A stretch of DNA of 64,000 bases from Ketobacter sp963922875 (GCA_963922875.1 CAWUJH010000011.1:62001-126000); one strand, 5' to 3'; counted from the first letter of the stretch, positions 53,042-62,192 are shown. Numbers and translations: made by a program. The notes: generated by a model from the letters alone, not told the origin.

Positions 53042-54184
53042 TTATTCACTAATAATTTCGTTACCGTTACTGTCGATATACTCGACTATTTCCAGATCAA
53101 ATCCGGACAACGCGTTAAACCGCATAGGTGAACTAAGCAGACGCATTTTGCTAACGCCCAATTCACGTAAGATTTGCGAACCGGTGCCTATGGTCCGATA
53201 AATCCCCTTGCCATCGCCAGTGGTGGGACGCGCGGGCAACCGGCCACTGTAAAAACTATCCACCAGATCCTCGATATTGTGCCCTTCAAAAGAATCTCCC
53301 AGCAATAGAATTACGCCAGGGTCATTTTGTTGCCCTAGAAATTCCAAGGATTTTGCCAGACTCCAGCCACTGGATTTCTCTCGCACGGCCTGCATCAAAT
53401 CCCGCAAGGGATCGGCTACATGAACCCGAACGTAGGGTGCAGTGCAATTGGCCACGTCACCTTTCAACAACGCAATGTGGCTCTGACTATCGATTAAATC
53501 ACGGAACAAAACGAGTTCGAATTCACCGAACACAGTAGCAAAACGTTCTCTGCGTACTTGCTCAATGGTTTGCTCATTGACGGTTCGGTAATGAATTAAA
53601 TCAGCAATCGTGCCAATTTTCAGACCATAGGTTTCCGCAAATTTTTCCAGATCCGGCCGCCGCGCCATAGTGCCGTCTTCATTAATAATTTCAACAATAA
53701 CGGATGAAGCTTCCAAGCCCGCCAAGCGCGCCAGATCGCAACCTGCCTCCGTATGCCCTGCGCGCCGCAAAACACCCCCAGGCTGGGCCATGATAGGAAA
53801 CACATGGCCAGGCTGCACAATATCCGCTGGCTTGGCATCGCGAGCCACGGCCGCTTGCACCGTGCGTGCGCGATCCGCCGCCGATATGCCGGTACTGACA
53901 CCTTCCGCCGCTTCAATGGACAGGGTAAAATTGGTGCCGAACTGCGAGCCGTTGGCCCCGGCCACCATCAAGGGTAAGTTCAATTGCTGGCAACGCTCCC
54001 GCGTCATGGTCAAACACACCAAGCCACGAGCGTTCTTGATCATAAAATTAATATCTTCAGGCCTGACCATGGACGAGGCCATCACCAGATCACCTTCATT
54101 TTCCCGGTCTTCATCGTCCATTAGTATCACCATTTTGCCATGGCGAATATCTTCGATGAGTTCTTCCACTGTGTTCAATTGCAT
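53042..54184 (-). CDS. ribBX: RibBX: DHBP synthase with an inactive GTP cyclohydrolase II-like domain
   Basis: A 380-residue fusion. The N-terminal domain (1-200) is an intact 3,4-dihydroxy-2-butanone 4-phosphate synthase with DDEDRENEGDL and GHTEAGCDLARLAG. The C-terminal domain aligns with GTP cyclohydrolase II but lacks the zinc-binding cysteine set (C-D-C-G region) and the RQEGRG motif, here GDSFEGHN. This fits the RibBX type, in which a separate RibA is needed. No ribA is in the window. It is usually annotated as bifunctional, which would be misleading here. Confidence 0.9.
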   Translation of the reverse strand: MQLNTVEELIEDIRHGKMVILMDDEDRENEGDLVMASSMVRPEDINFMIKNARGLVCLTMTRERCQQLNLPLMVAGANGSQFGTNFTLSIEAAEGVSTGISAADRARTVQAAVARDAKPADIVQPGHVFPIMAQPGGVLRRAGHTEAGCDLARLAGLEASSVIVEIINEDGTMARRPDLEKFAETYGLKIGTIADLIHYRTVNEQTIEQVRRERFATVFGEFELVLFRDLIDSQSHIALLKGDVANCTAPYVRVHVADPLRDLMQAVREKSSGWSLAKSLEFLGQQNDPGVILLLGDSFEGHNIEDLVDSFYSGRLPARPTTGDGKGIYRTIGTGSQILRELGVSKMRLLSSPMRFNALSGFDLEIVEYIDSNGNEIISE

Positions 54185-54210
54185 AATCTATTTGCCTTTA
54201 CTCATTGGGC

Positions 54211-54876
54211 TTATGGCTTAAGAAATCCATTTTCAGCCAGAAATTCCATACTGATATCACTGTGACTCGAGGCCTCTGCTGCTTTTTCTCCCAGCAATAG
54301 CCGCTCTAAATAACGCGCAATAACATCCACTTCCAAGTTAACGGCCACACCGGGTTTCCAAAGATCAACTGTGGTTTCCTGAGCAGTATGGGGAACAATG
54401 TTTAAATCAAACACTGATCCCGCCACCGCGTTAACCGTCAAACTGATGCCATCCACACAAATAGAGCCTTTGTGGGCGATGTATTTTGCCAGCTCATTTT
54501 CGGCTTTAATTTTAAAGTGAATAGAACGGGCGTCTTCAAAGCGGCTAACCACTTCACCCAAACCATCCACATGACCGGAAACAATATGGCCGCCTAATCG
54601 ACTGGAAGGCGTCAACGCCTTTTCCAAATTCACCGGCGCACCATTCTTCAGCTGTTTAAAACTGGTATGCTTTAGGGTTTCCACTGACACATCAGCCCAA
54701 AATCCATCACCCGGTAACGCAACGGCGGTAAGGCAAACACCATTAACCGCAATGCTGTCGCCCAGTTTAACATCCGTTAAATCCAGTTTGCCCGTTGCAA
54801 TACGCAGGCGGACATCACCCCCTTTGGGCTCCATGCTCACTATAGAACCAACCGCTTCGATAATTCCGGTAAACAT
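54211..54876 (-). CDS. ribE: Riboflavin synthase, alpha chain
   Basis: A 221-residue enzyme that converts two lumazine molecules into riboflavin and the pyrimidine. It has two internally similar barrels, beginning MFTGIIEAVG and, in the second half, FKIKAENELAKYIAHKGSI. GHIVSGHVDG is present. It follows ribD by one base, so the two are translated together. Named ribC in some genomes. Confidence 0.96.
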   Translation of the reverse strand: MFTGIIEAVGSIVSMEPKGGDVRLRIATGKLDLTDVKLGDSIAVNGVCLTAVALPGDGFWADVSVETLKHTSFKQLKNGAPVNLEKALTPSSRLGGHIVSGHVDGLGEVVSRFEDARSIHFKIKAENELAKYIAHKGSICVDGISLTVNAVAGSVFDLNIVPHTAQETTVDLWKPGVAVNLEVDVIARYLERLLLGEKAAEASSHSDISMEFLAENGFLKP

Positions 54877-54877
54877 C

Positions 54878-56041
54878 TCAACGACTCCACTGATAGGTCA
54901 TACGCAAATCCTGATCAAAATGCTTCAGATCTACGAGTTCAAGTTGCTTGGCCTGCGCCATACGTTCGATGTGATCCATCTTTAAAGCGGGTTGAGCCTG
55001 GCTGCCTAACAGTTTTGGTGCCATATAGCAGAGCCATTGATCCACCAAATCCTGCGCCACGAAACTGCCCGCCAGGGTACCCCCGGCCTCAACCAACACT
55101 TCATTTATTTCCTGTGCAGCCAGGTACCGCAATAAAGGTTCCAGCGCCACTCCTCGCTGACTGTCCGGCAAACACAGGATGTCAGCACCCACAGCTTTTA
55201 AAGCGGCCGACCGTTGCGGGTTTTCAACCCGGCATACCATCAGTGTTCGCCCTGGTTCGAGGAACAATTTTGCTTGTGGAGGTGTTCGAAGATCAGAATC
55301 CACAATGACCCGCAAGGGTTGCTGTGGCTGACAATCCAACGGCCAGTACCAAGTGCCTTTGAATTCATCTAGTGAAGTGGTTCCAGACCATTGATCAGTG
55401 CGCACCGTGAGCGCCGGATCATCCGCCAACACCGTACCTACGCCGGTAACGATAGCTGAGGACCTGGCCCGCCAACGCTGCACATCGCGGCGCGCGGCCG
55501 CACCCGTGACCCATTGGCTTTCACCACTGGCCATGGCAATTCGACCATCCACACTCATGGCGGTTTTCACCGTAACCCAAGGTATGCCGGTACGCATACG
55601 TTTAACAAATCCTGGGTTAAGGGCGGCTGCCTGCGCTGACATTAGTCCACCTTCCGCCACAATACCCGCCGCTTGCAATTTCTGCTGACCGCGTCCGGCG
55701 ACCTGCGGGTTAGGATCTTCCATGGCAAACACCACACGCTTAACACCAGCGGCGATCAAGCCATCGGCACAAGGCGGCGTTTTACCCTGATGGCTGCAAG
55801 GTTCCAGGCTTACATACACCGTAGCCCCTTTAGCGGCAATCCCCGCTGCTTTGAGCGCGTTCACCTCGGCGTGCCCCTGACCGGCCACCTGATGCCAGCC
55901 ACGTCCCACAACATGACCATCGGCCACTATGACACACCCCACCCGAGGGTTCGGCGCACAGGTATACAACCCGCGCTGCGCCAGTCGGATAGCCTCAGCC
56001 ATAAAGCGATGATCTGCTTGTGAAAAGAGCGTAGCGGTCAT
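54878..56041 (-). CDS. ribD: Bifunctional riboflavin deaminase/reductase
   Basis: A 387-residue enzyme catalysing the second and third steps of riboflavin synthesis. The zinc deaminase has H57 and E59 (GHAEVNAL) and C82 and C91 (PCSHQGKTPPC). The reductase domain (from about 155) starts PWVTVKTAMSVDGRIA. Length is normal. It heads the rib genes, 57 bases downstream of nrdR. No FMN riboswitch is visible upstream. Confidence 0.96.
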   Translation of the reverse strand: MTATLFSQADHRFMAEAIRLAQRGLYTCAPNPRVGCVIVADGHVVGRGWHQVAGQGHAEVNALKAAGIAAKGATVYVSLEPCSHQGKTPPCADGLIAAGVKRVVFAMEDPNPQVAGRGQQKLQAAGIVAEGGLMSAQAAALNPGFVKRMRTGIPWVTVKTAMSVDGRIAMASGESQWVTGAAARRDVQRWRARSSAIVTGVGTVLADDPALTVRTDQWSGTTSLDEFKGTWYWPLDCQPQQPLRVIVDSDLRTPPQAKLFLEPGRTLMVCRVENPQRSAALKAVGADILCLPDSQRGVALEPLLRYLAAQEINEVLVEAGGTLAGSFVAQDLVDQWLCYMAPKLLGSQAQPALKMDHIERMAQAKQLELVDLKHFDQDLRMTYQWSR

Positions 56042-56098
56042 GGTCCTAATAGGGTCCTAACCAAAAAATTTGGGGCGCAGAGTATAACATATCTACTA

Positions 56099-56572
56099 TT
56101 ACTTACTCTGTTTTACCTGGGAATTGCTTTGTAAGCGGGCAATTTCGTCTGAAAATTGGCTAAGGTCTTGAAAATCCCGGTAAACTGATGCGAAGCGCAC
56201 ATAAGCCACTTGATCAATTTCCCGCAGAGCGTCCATTACTTGTTCGCCTACTGCCCGCGAGGGAAGCTCGCGCTCCCCTGTCGCACGCAATTTATGACAA
56301 ATTTTAGTAATGGCGGTTTCCACAACATCCACACCCACTGGCCGCTTTTCCAGCGCTCGTTGAATGCCACTGCGTAGTTTATTTTCATCGAAAGGCTCCC
56401 GAGTGCCATCGGACTTTACCACTTTGGGCATTAGTAACTCTGCAGTTTCATAAGTAGTGAAGCGCTCACTGCAGGCTAAACATTCACGTCGTCGCCGAAT
56501 CTGGTTGCCTTCGGCCACCAGCCGGGAATCGATCACTTTGGTATCATCGGCATTACAAAATGGACAATGCAT
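56099..56572 (-). CDS. nrdR: Ribonucleotide reductase regulator NrdR
   Basis: A 157-residue repressor of nrd genes. The N-terminal zinc ribbon uses C3, C6, C31 and C34, followed by an ATP-cone domain. The ATG at 56572 is preferred because GGGAGAA lies about nine bases upstream and MHCPFCN is the family N-terminus; the longer frame to 56611 would overlap the Lrp gene. It is upstream of ribD in the common nrdR-ribD arrangement. Confidence 0.96.
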   Translation of the reverse strand: MHCPFCNADDTKVIDSRLVAEGNQIRRRRECLACSERFTTYETAELLMPKVVKSDGTREPFDENKLRSGIQRALEKRPVGVDVVETAITKICHKLRATGERELPSRAVGEQVMDALREIDQVAYVRFASVYRDFQDLSQFSDEIARLQSNSQVKQSK

Positions 56573-56600
56573 ATTGTGGTTTCTCCCAACCCCTTTTGGC

Positions 56601-57056
56601 CTAAAGCGCAACCGCTGTTTTATCCAATACTTTGCGCATCACAAAGCTGGAATGCACCCCGGATACCCCATCGATCCGAGTCAGTTTACCTAATAAAAAG
56701 GCCTGGAAATGATCCATATCCTTTACTAACACCTTGAGCACATAATCCGCCGTTTGCCCGGTTACGAGATAACAGGACTGCACTTCAGGAAATTCTGCCA
56801 CTTTACCTTCAAAATGGGCGAAGCGTTCGGGGGTATGTCGATCCATAGAGATTTGTATCAAGGCCGTCATTTTGAGCCCCAGGGCATCGGGATTCAACAG
56901 AGCGACGTAACGGTCGATGATACCATCATCCTCTAATTGGCGTACCCGTCGTAAACAGGGCGAAGGTGACAGCCCAATCTGTTCGGCCAGCTCCTGGTTG
57001 CTGATCTTGCCTTCCCTCTGCAAGATTTCAAGAATATGCGTATCGTACTTGTCCAT
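56601..57056 (-). CDS. Lrp/AsnC family transcriptional regulator
   Basis: A 151-residue regulator with an N-terminal helix-turn-helix (ISNQELAEQIGLSPSPCLRRV, in its typical place) and a C-terminal RAM/AsnC ligand domain (SCYLVTGQTADYVLKVLV). Its targets are unknown. It lies 28 bases upstream of nrdR on the same strand and may be independent. The upstream region shows no clear ribosome site for ATG 57056. Confidence 0.92.
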   Translation of the reverse strand: MDKYDTHILEILQREGKISNQELAEQIGLSPSPCLRRVRQLEDDGIIDRYVALLNPDALGLKMTALIQISMDRHTPERFAHFEGKVAEFPEVQSCYLVTGQTADYVLKVLVKDMDHFQAFLLGKLTRIDGVSGVHSSFVMRKVLDKTAVAL

Positions 57057-57367
57057 CCGTTAAAATTCCCATGAAATGCGCAATATTCTTTCATTATAAA
57101 CCCCAATTTAAAGCGTCAGGTAACAACTTACCGCATTTTTTAGGCATAACGCCCAATGCAGTGGCAAGCTCATGTCGAGCTTTTTTACAGATCATTTATT
57201 GCACAAATTGAGCAATTCCAAGCGACTACCTACGCCCATGTAGTGCTTATATGACGCCTGTTTTAGGGAGGCTGGATTTGGTAAGAAATCACATAACAGT
57301 GCGAATTGTGAATAGTTCCCGTGAGGTGTCGGCAATTTTTACAGAGACTGAAGCAGTTTGTGAAATA
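57057..57367. other. Intergenic region between the Lrp-type gene and the wcaJ-type locus
   Basis: No gene is supported here. The sequence is A+T-rich, especially 57300-57370, as expected for divergent promoters. I see no strong repeat or palindrome. Confidence 0.5.
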
Positions 57368-57395
57368 TTTACACTATATTATTGATTTATATGCT
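57368..57395 (+). promoter_or_regulatory. Candidate promoter for the wcaJ-type gene
   Basis: TTTACA (57368-57373, five of six to the -35) and TATGCT (57390-57395, four of six to the -10) are separated by 16 bases. It lies in A+T-rich sequence and would place the start of transcription near 57402, just before the ribosome site of the 24-codon ORF. Confidence 0.45.
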
Positions 57396-57416
57396 GTATT
57401 CTCGGAGGCACAGTAA

Positions 57417-57491
57417 ATGCATACGGTAATGCACTTCCGGCGATTCATGGCTGGCCTGATTAATAAAGAACTAACCGACTGCTTCACTTGA
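57417..57491 (+). CDS. 24-codon upstream ORF, possible leader peptide
   Basis: A 24-residue ORF (ATG 57417, TGA 57489-57491) has an excellent GGAGG (57404-57408) eight bases upstream. The main gene ATG at 57518 has only a weak site. The peptide is MHTVMHFRRFMAGL followed by ten residues ending CFT; it has no run of one amino acid. It could control translation of the wcaJ-type gene by re-initiation or be a small protein. It is in a different frame from the main gene. This is inference from ribosome-site strength. Confidence 0.45.
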   Translation: MHTVMHFRRFMAGLINKELTDCFT

Positions 57492-57517
57492 CCTGCTTTC
57501 TAGCTATCGAGATTAAC

Positions 57518-58921
57518 ATGACGAACAATGGACTTATTCGCGACAATATTAATCAATTTGCCTTTGTCTATCGTTTGATGGACTTTTTGGTAATCCAGTT
57601 TTGTTTGTACTTCGCTTCCTGGCTACACAATGGCTGGTACACCATAAACTTCCTGATACTCGCGCTGGTTGCCAATCTATGTTATTCATTTGTGGCAGAG
57701 ATGTTCTGGCTGTACCGCTCCTGGCGGTCGAGTGCAATGAAGGAACTACTTTTTAACACGTTGATGAGCTGGGCCATCACCCTGTTTCCGGTCATGCTGT
57801 TCATCTTCTTTTCCAAATCCTCTGAGGACTATTCACGCTTATCACTGGGGACCTGGTTTGTGCTCACCGCCTACTGCCTGTGCGGCTGGCGCTTCGCCTT
57901 TCGGCAATTTCTTTTCCACATGCGTCGCAAGGGTCATAACACGCGCAAAGTAGGTATCGTTGGTTTATCCGATGGCTCTGGCTGCCGATTAGCCAATGAG
58001 ATTCTGGAACACCCAGAAATGGGCTACAAACTCATTGGTGTATTCGACGATCGCAACGCGAGCCGCTTGAACACGAACTACCAGTCTCTTTATCAGGGCA
58101 ACGTTGAAGACGGAGTGCAACGCGCTAAGAATGGCGAACTCGACGTCCTGTTCATTGCTTTACCCATGACCGCTAAAGATCGAATCGATAAAATACTACG
58201 TCTTTTGGGTGACACCACAGTGGATGTCCACCTGATTCCAGATTTCTTTGTTTACAACCTGCTTCATGCCCGTATGGGACAGGTTGGTAACATTCAAACC
58301 GTTAGCATCTACGATACCCCCATGCGCGGCGGCTGGTCCGTACTGAAACGACTGGAAGACTTGGTACTGGCAACCATCATCCTTGCGGTCATTGCGGTTC
58401 CCATGCTGGCCATTGCCATCGGCATTCGCCTGACTTCCAAGGGACCAGTTATTTTTAAACAGGATCGTTACGGACTGGATGGCCAAAAAATCAAAGTTTG
58501 GAAATTCCGCACCATGCGTACCACTGAAAACGGCGCACAGGTTACCCAGGCGACTCGCAATGATAGCCGCATAACGCCATTCGGCGCTTTCCTTCGACGC
58601 ACCTCGCTGGATGAGCTACCCCAGTTCTTCAATGTCCTGCAAGGCACCATGTCAGTGGTGGGACCACGCCCTCATGCCGTCGCTCACAATGAAGGGTTCC
58701 GCAAACAGGTGGATTACTACATGCTGCGCCACAAAATGAAACCAGGCATCACTGGCTGGGCACAGATTAATGGCTGGCGTGGTGAAACAGACACCCTGGA
58801 AAAAATGCAGATGCGAATTCAATATGATCTGGAATACATTCAGAACTGGTCTTTGCTAATGGATTTTCAAATTATTCTTGCCACTTTCTCTAAAGGCTTT
58901 GTCAGCAAGAACGCTTACTGA
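57518..58921 (+). CDS. Undecaprenyl-phosphate sugar phosphotransferase (WcaJ type)
   Basis: A 467-residue membrane enzyme that starts exopolysaccharide repeat units by putting a hexose 1-phosphate (often glucose) on undecaprenyl phosphate. Four N-terminal transmembrane helices precede a CoA-binding-like cytoplasmic domain (about 140-260), a further helix region and the catalytic bacterial sugar transferase domain with KVWKFRTMR and VVGPRPHAVAHNE. ATG 57518 is chosen; a TTG at 57488 is in frame but overlaps the upstream ORF. A bidirectional terminator follows. Confidence 0.92.
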   Translation: MTNNGLIRDNINQFAFVYRLMDFLVIQFCLYFASWLHNGWYTINFLILALVANLCYSFVAEMFWLYRSWRSSAMKELLFNTLMSWAITLFPVMLFIFFSKSSEDYSRLSLGTWFVLTAYCLCGWRFAFRQFLFHMRRKGHNTRKVGIVGLSDGSGCRLANEILEHPEMGYKLIGVFDDRNASRLNTNYQSLYQGNVEDGVQRAKNGELDVLFIALPMTAKDRIDKILRLLGDTTVDVHLIPDFFVYNLLHARMGQVGNIQTVSIYDTPMRGGWSVLKRLEDLVLATIILAVIAVPMLAIAIGIRLTSKGPVIFKQDRYGLDGQKIKVWKFRTMRTTENGAQVTQATRNDSRITPFGAFLRRTSLDELPQFFNVLQGTMSVVGPRPHAVAHNEGFRKQVDYYMLRHKMKPGITGWAQINGWRGETDTLEKMQMRIQYDLEYIQNWSLLMDFQIILATFSKGFVSKNAY

Positions 58922-58930
58922 CCCTAAGCC

Positions 58931-58968
58931 AAAAAAAAGCGCCAGGTAATAAGCTTGGCGCTTTTTTT
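58931..58968. terminator. Bidirectional terminator after the wcaJ-type gene
   Basis: AGCGCCA (58938-58944) pairs with TGGCGCT (58956-58962) around an 11-base loop. An A-run (58931-58938) and a T-run (58962-58968) flank the stem, so it can stop transcription from both sides, between the converging wcaJ-type and pssE genes. Confidence 0.85.
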
Positions 58969-59014
58969 ATTCTATCGTTCGCTTCCCTTTGATGGTTATG
59001 CTTTTACTTCCCTG

Positions 59015-59500
59015 TTAGTCGCTCAACACAAAAGAACGAATACCTTCAATCAATTCGGGTGAGGCCTGTAATGGGGCTTTATCAAATACATTAGCATCAC
59101 GCTTGAGAGAGGCCTCAATAGCCTCGTCCAACAGGTTGATATCTTCAACTATGGAAATAAGATCAAAATGCTCGAACTTTCGAGCCGTATCCAATTGGTG
59201 ATCACTACGATGCTCTCCCAAACCACTTTTACGTGGCACCAGTACCATAGATTTGGAGTTTTCCAACCCGGCAATAATGGTACCCATACCCACGTGAGCA
59301 ACGATAAGCTCCGCTTGATCGAAGTGTCGAGCGAACTCAATAGGTCCGATCTTCTCTTTAAACTTAATAAACTTAGGTTTAAATCCACCCTCACCAATCT
59401 GGGCAAATACTTCGTGCTCAGGATGGGCTTCAGCCCACTTATCCAAGCGCTTAATCAGCCGATCAAACGGCAACTGAGTACCTACCGTCACAAAAATCAC
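59015..59500 (-). CDS. pssE: PssE-like glycosyltransferase subunit (Alg13 type)
   Basis: A 161-residue protein with the C-terminal half of a GT28-type glycosyltransferase. It begins IFVTVGTQLPFDRLIK, and has HVGMGTIIAGLEN and PRKSGLGEHRSDHQ, the nucleotide-sugar site. It works with a PssD-like membrane partner, analogous to Alg13/Alg14. The start is GTG 59500, overlapping the pssD stop by four bases (GTGA). It lies next to the wcaJ-type gene and probably adds the second sugar of an exopolysaccharide unit. Confidence 0.88.
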   Translation of the reverse strand: MIFVTVGTQLPFDRLIKRLDKWAEAHPEHEVFAQIGEGGFKPKFIKFKEKIGPIEFARHFDQAELIVAHVGMGTIIAGLENSKSMVLVPRKSGLGEHRSDHQLDTARKFEHFDLISIVEDINLLDEAIEASLKRDANVFDKAPLQASPELIEGIRSFVLSD

Positions 59501-59979
59501 AAAACAGCACCCAAATATTTTGGTCCCTCAGGCTTGGCCAGGTGTGGCCATTGGGTCAGATACATGTCCGCATAAGGGGCAATACGACTTCCACTCAGGG
59601 ACAACTTATCAACATTCGCCAAACTGTCCAGCCAAATAGTTTTCTTACCCATTTTTTTTGCAAACAATAACGCAAAAAACCCCGATGAAGCACCGGTAGA
59701 TACCACCACATCGGGCTTTACCCGTAGCAGTAAAAAAAACACTTTGATCGCCTGCCACACAAGCATTAACTTACTATCCATAGAGGCATCAGGAATACTG
59801 TAAAAAGGATACTCTGGAACCGTTTCGCGATATTTTTCGTCAGTACAGGCAAACGTCATATTCATGCTTTCGAAGGCAGGCAGCAAGCGCAGCATTTGGG
59901 TCCAATGCCCGCCACTGGAAGACAACAACAACACTTTGGGTGCCTTAGAAAGGCCACCCTCCAAACTCTGATTTACCAT
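59497..59979 (-). CDS. pssD: PssD-like glycosyltransferase membrane subunit (Alg14 type)
   Basis: A 160-residue partner of PssE. The N-terminal VLLLSSSGGHWTQMLRLLPA and STGASSGFFALLFAKKMGKK segments match Alg14/PssD proteins, which recruit PssE and the lipid-linked acceptor. A hydrophobic stretch near 75-85 may contact the membrane. Translation is coupled to pssE. Confidence 0.88.
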   Translation of the reverse strand: MVNQSLEGGLSKAPKVLLLSSSGGHWTQMLRLLPAFESMNMTFACTDEKYRETVPEYPFYSIPDASMDSKLMLVWQAIKVFFLLLRVKPDVVVSTGASSGFFALLFAKKMGKKTIWLDSLANVDKLSLSGSRIAPYADMYLTQWPHLAKPEGPKYLGAVL

Positions 59980-60425
59980 ACTAACTCACCAGTGATTGCT
60001 GCACTTTATTTTTACTTTAAACGATTATTTCAACACGATTAACATATGGCTGGCGTTGCTAAGTGAGGCATTCTTATATCATAGACGACTTGGCAATACC
60101 ATTTACACCAGTACGTATGGCGCTAATTATAGCCCAACAGCACCCGAACCATCGCTGCGAACAACAAATTCCAGCAATCCATAAAAATTTAGCAGAATAT
60201 TCTGTTTAGCACAGGAATAACTCGAAATTAGCAACAATATTTCGCAGCCTTCGCCTTACACTTTATTCAACGGCTCAGGGCATTCCAGCGGGTTCTCCAC
60301 AAGAGGCCCGTAGCGGACGTTAGCCAAGCTTACCCAGCCATTAACTAGCGCCAGGTGAACAATATCCTGATTTACCTTCCGCGCCCAGCCACCTTAAACC
60401 ACCTTGAATAGACAGGAGATCCAAC
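59980..60425. other. Divergent intergenic region between pssD and leuA
   Basis: This 446-base region shows no convincing gene. A 62-codon TTG-initiated frame at 59996-60184 has no ribosome site and no recognisable content. Promoters for both flanking genes should lie here, but I see none clearly. A leucine-containing 18-codon GTG frame just before leuA lacks an attenuator hairpin. Confidence 0.5.
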
Positions 60426-62117
60426 GTGCCATTCGACTATCGCAAGTATGCCACATACAGACCTTTAAAGTTACCGGACCGAACCTGGCCCGATCAACAG
60501 ATTACTGAAGCACCTACTTGGTGCAGTGTAGACTTGCGCGATGGCAATCAAGCTCTCATCGATCCCATGACTGTGACTGAAAAACTACGGCTTTTTGAAC
60601 TATTAGTCAAAGTTGGATTTACTGAAATCGAAGTGGGCTTTCCTGCGGCATCGCAACCTGATTTTGATTTTGTCCGCGCCCTAATTGAAAAAAATCTTAT
60701 TCCTGACAACGTCACGATTCAGGTGTTGACTCAAGCCCGTGCAGAATTGATTCAACGCACCTTCACCGCAGTAAGGGGAGCAAAACGCGCCATTGTTCAT
60801 TTATATAATTCTACTTCTCCCATTCAACGCCGCCAAGTATTCGGGCTTGATGAAGCTGGGATCATTGCTATCGCCCAAACAGGCGCTGAAGAGGTACTAC
60901 GTCAGGCACGCCAACGACCTGATACGCAATGGGGTTTTCAATATTCACCAGAGAGCTTCACAGCCACTGAGCCAGAATTTGCTGTCGCTATTTGTAATGC
61001 TGTACTTGATGTATGGCAACCGACACCGGCGCAACCGGCCATTATTAACTTACCCGCCACGGTAGAAGTAACTTCGCCTAACTTGTTCGCAGATCAAGTG
61101 GAATACTTTGGTCGCCATGTAGCTCACCGTGATTCGGTCATTATTAGCCTCCATACTCATAATGACCGAGGTTGTGCAGTGGCAGCGGCAGAACTGGGTG
61201 TAATGGCCGGGGCTCAAAGAATTGAAGGCACCTTGCTGGGCAATGGTGAACGCACCGGTAATATGGACATTATTACCATGGCGATGAATTTGTACAGCCA
61301 AGGCATCGACCCAAAGCTTAACTTGAGCGCAATGGATGAAATCATCAGTGTCGTACAAGCCGTAACTAAGTTACCGATTCACCCCCGTCATCCGTACGCT
61401 GGAGAACTGGTTTACACCGCATTTTCCGGTAGTCATCAAGACGCCATTCGAAAGTGCCTAACGCAATACAACGAGAAGAAACCTTGGCAAGTCGCGTACC
61501 TGCCAATCGACCCCCGCGATCTGGGCCGCGACTATGAAGCGGTGGTTCGCATAAACAGCCAGTCAGGCAAAGGTGGCGTTGCATTCGTGATGGAGCAGGA
61601 ATTTGGTATCAAGTTACCACGCTGGTTGCAGATTGCTCTCAGCCAGCTGGTTCAGGGCGATGCCGAGACATCCGCTCGGGAAGTTTCACCAGAGAGAATA
61701 AAAACGCTGTTTGACCAGCATTTTCTGCGCCAAGCGCCCCTCAGGGTAAGCAGTTATCGAATGGAACATCAAAGTAACCAACATATTCAATTCACGCTGC
61801 AATATGCAGAGCAACTGATTGCCATTGATGCCATTGGTCAAGGAGCGCTCGCGGCTTTCTGTCATGGTATCGGTCAGCATTTTAATATTGAATTCGACAT
61901 CCTTGACTATGAGGAGCATAGCCTTGAACACAATCGCGATAGCGCCGCCATAGCCATGGTGCAGATTGGCTGCCTGGGGCATCGCTACCAAGGAGTGGCC
62001 ATTCACCAAGACTCCATGCTGGCATCGTTAAATGCCACCACTGCGGCAATCAACCAGGCTTTAGCGTCCGGAAAAATTGCCTTGGAGATGCCACTTAAAC
62101 GCTCAAAAACTGGTTAA
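60426..62117 (+). CDS. leuA: 2-isopropylmalate synthase
   Basis: A 563-residue enzyme of the long LeuA type that starts leucine synthesis from acetyl-CoA and 2-ketoisovalerate. The catalytic SVDLRDGNQAL, the metal-binding HTHNDRG and the GTLLGNGERTGN motif are intact. The C-terminal regulatory domain (about 430-555) should bind leucine. The start is GTG 60426, with AGGAG eight bases upstream. A terminator hairpin follows at 62145-62192. Confidence 0.96.
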   Translation: MPFDYRKYATYRPLKLPDRTWPDQQITEAPTWCSVDLRDGNQALIDPMTVTEKLRLFELLVKVGFTEIEVGFPAASQPDFDFVRALIEKNLIPDNVTIQVLTQARAELIQRTFTAVRGAKRAIVHLYNSTSPIQRRQVFGLDEAGIIAIAQTGAEEVLRQARQRPDTQWGFQYSPESFTATEPEFAVAICNAVLDVWQPTPAQPAIINLPATVEVTSPNLFADQVEYFGRHVAHRDSVIISLHTHNDRGCAVAAAELGVMAGAQRIEGTLLGNGERTGNMDIITMAMNLYSQGIDPKLNLSAMDEIISVVQAVTKLPIHPRHPYAGELVYTAFSGSHQDAIRKCLTQYNEKKPWQVAYLPIDPRDLGRDYEAVVRINSQSGKGGVAFVMEQEFGIKLPRWLQIALSQLVQGDAETSAREVSPERIKTLFDQHFLRQAPLRVSSYRMEHQSNQHIQFTLQYAEQLIAIDAIGQGALAAFCHGIGQHFNIEFDILDYEEHSLEHNRDSAAIAMVQIGCLGHRYQGVAIHQDSMLASLNATTAAINQALASGKIALEMPLKRSKTG

Positions 62118-62144
62118 GATGTAACCCTCTGATCCCACCTAGCT

Positions 62145-62192
62145 GGAGACTGACCGGTTGATGCAAACCGATTAGTCTCTGCGTCCTTTTTA
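62145..62192 (+). terminator. Intrinsic terminator after leuA
   Basis: GGAGACT (62145-62151) pairs with 62174-62180, and the inner ACCGGTT-type arm continues the stem with a few G-U pairs around a short loop. CCTTTTTAG follows. This is the clearest T-run terminator on the plus strand here. Confidence 0.75.

Noticed and set aside
53700..54220. 183-codon plus-strand frame opposite ribBX
   Set aside because: It is the complementary shadow of a well-supported conserved gene and has no homologous motif.
56042..56098. FMN riboswitch upstream of ribD
   Set aside because: The interval is only 57 bases and lacks the conserved RFN helices; none seen elsewhere in the rib operon.
59996..60184. 62-codon frame between pssD and leuA
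   Set aside because: TTG start without a ribosome site, no recognisable domain, and the region is expected to hold promoters.
60355..60411. 18-codon leucine-containing frame just before leuA, as a leader peptide
   Set aside because: Only 14 bases separate it from leuA and there is no alternative hairpin pair or terminator, so attenuation is not supported; leucine codons are not clustered.
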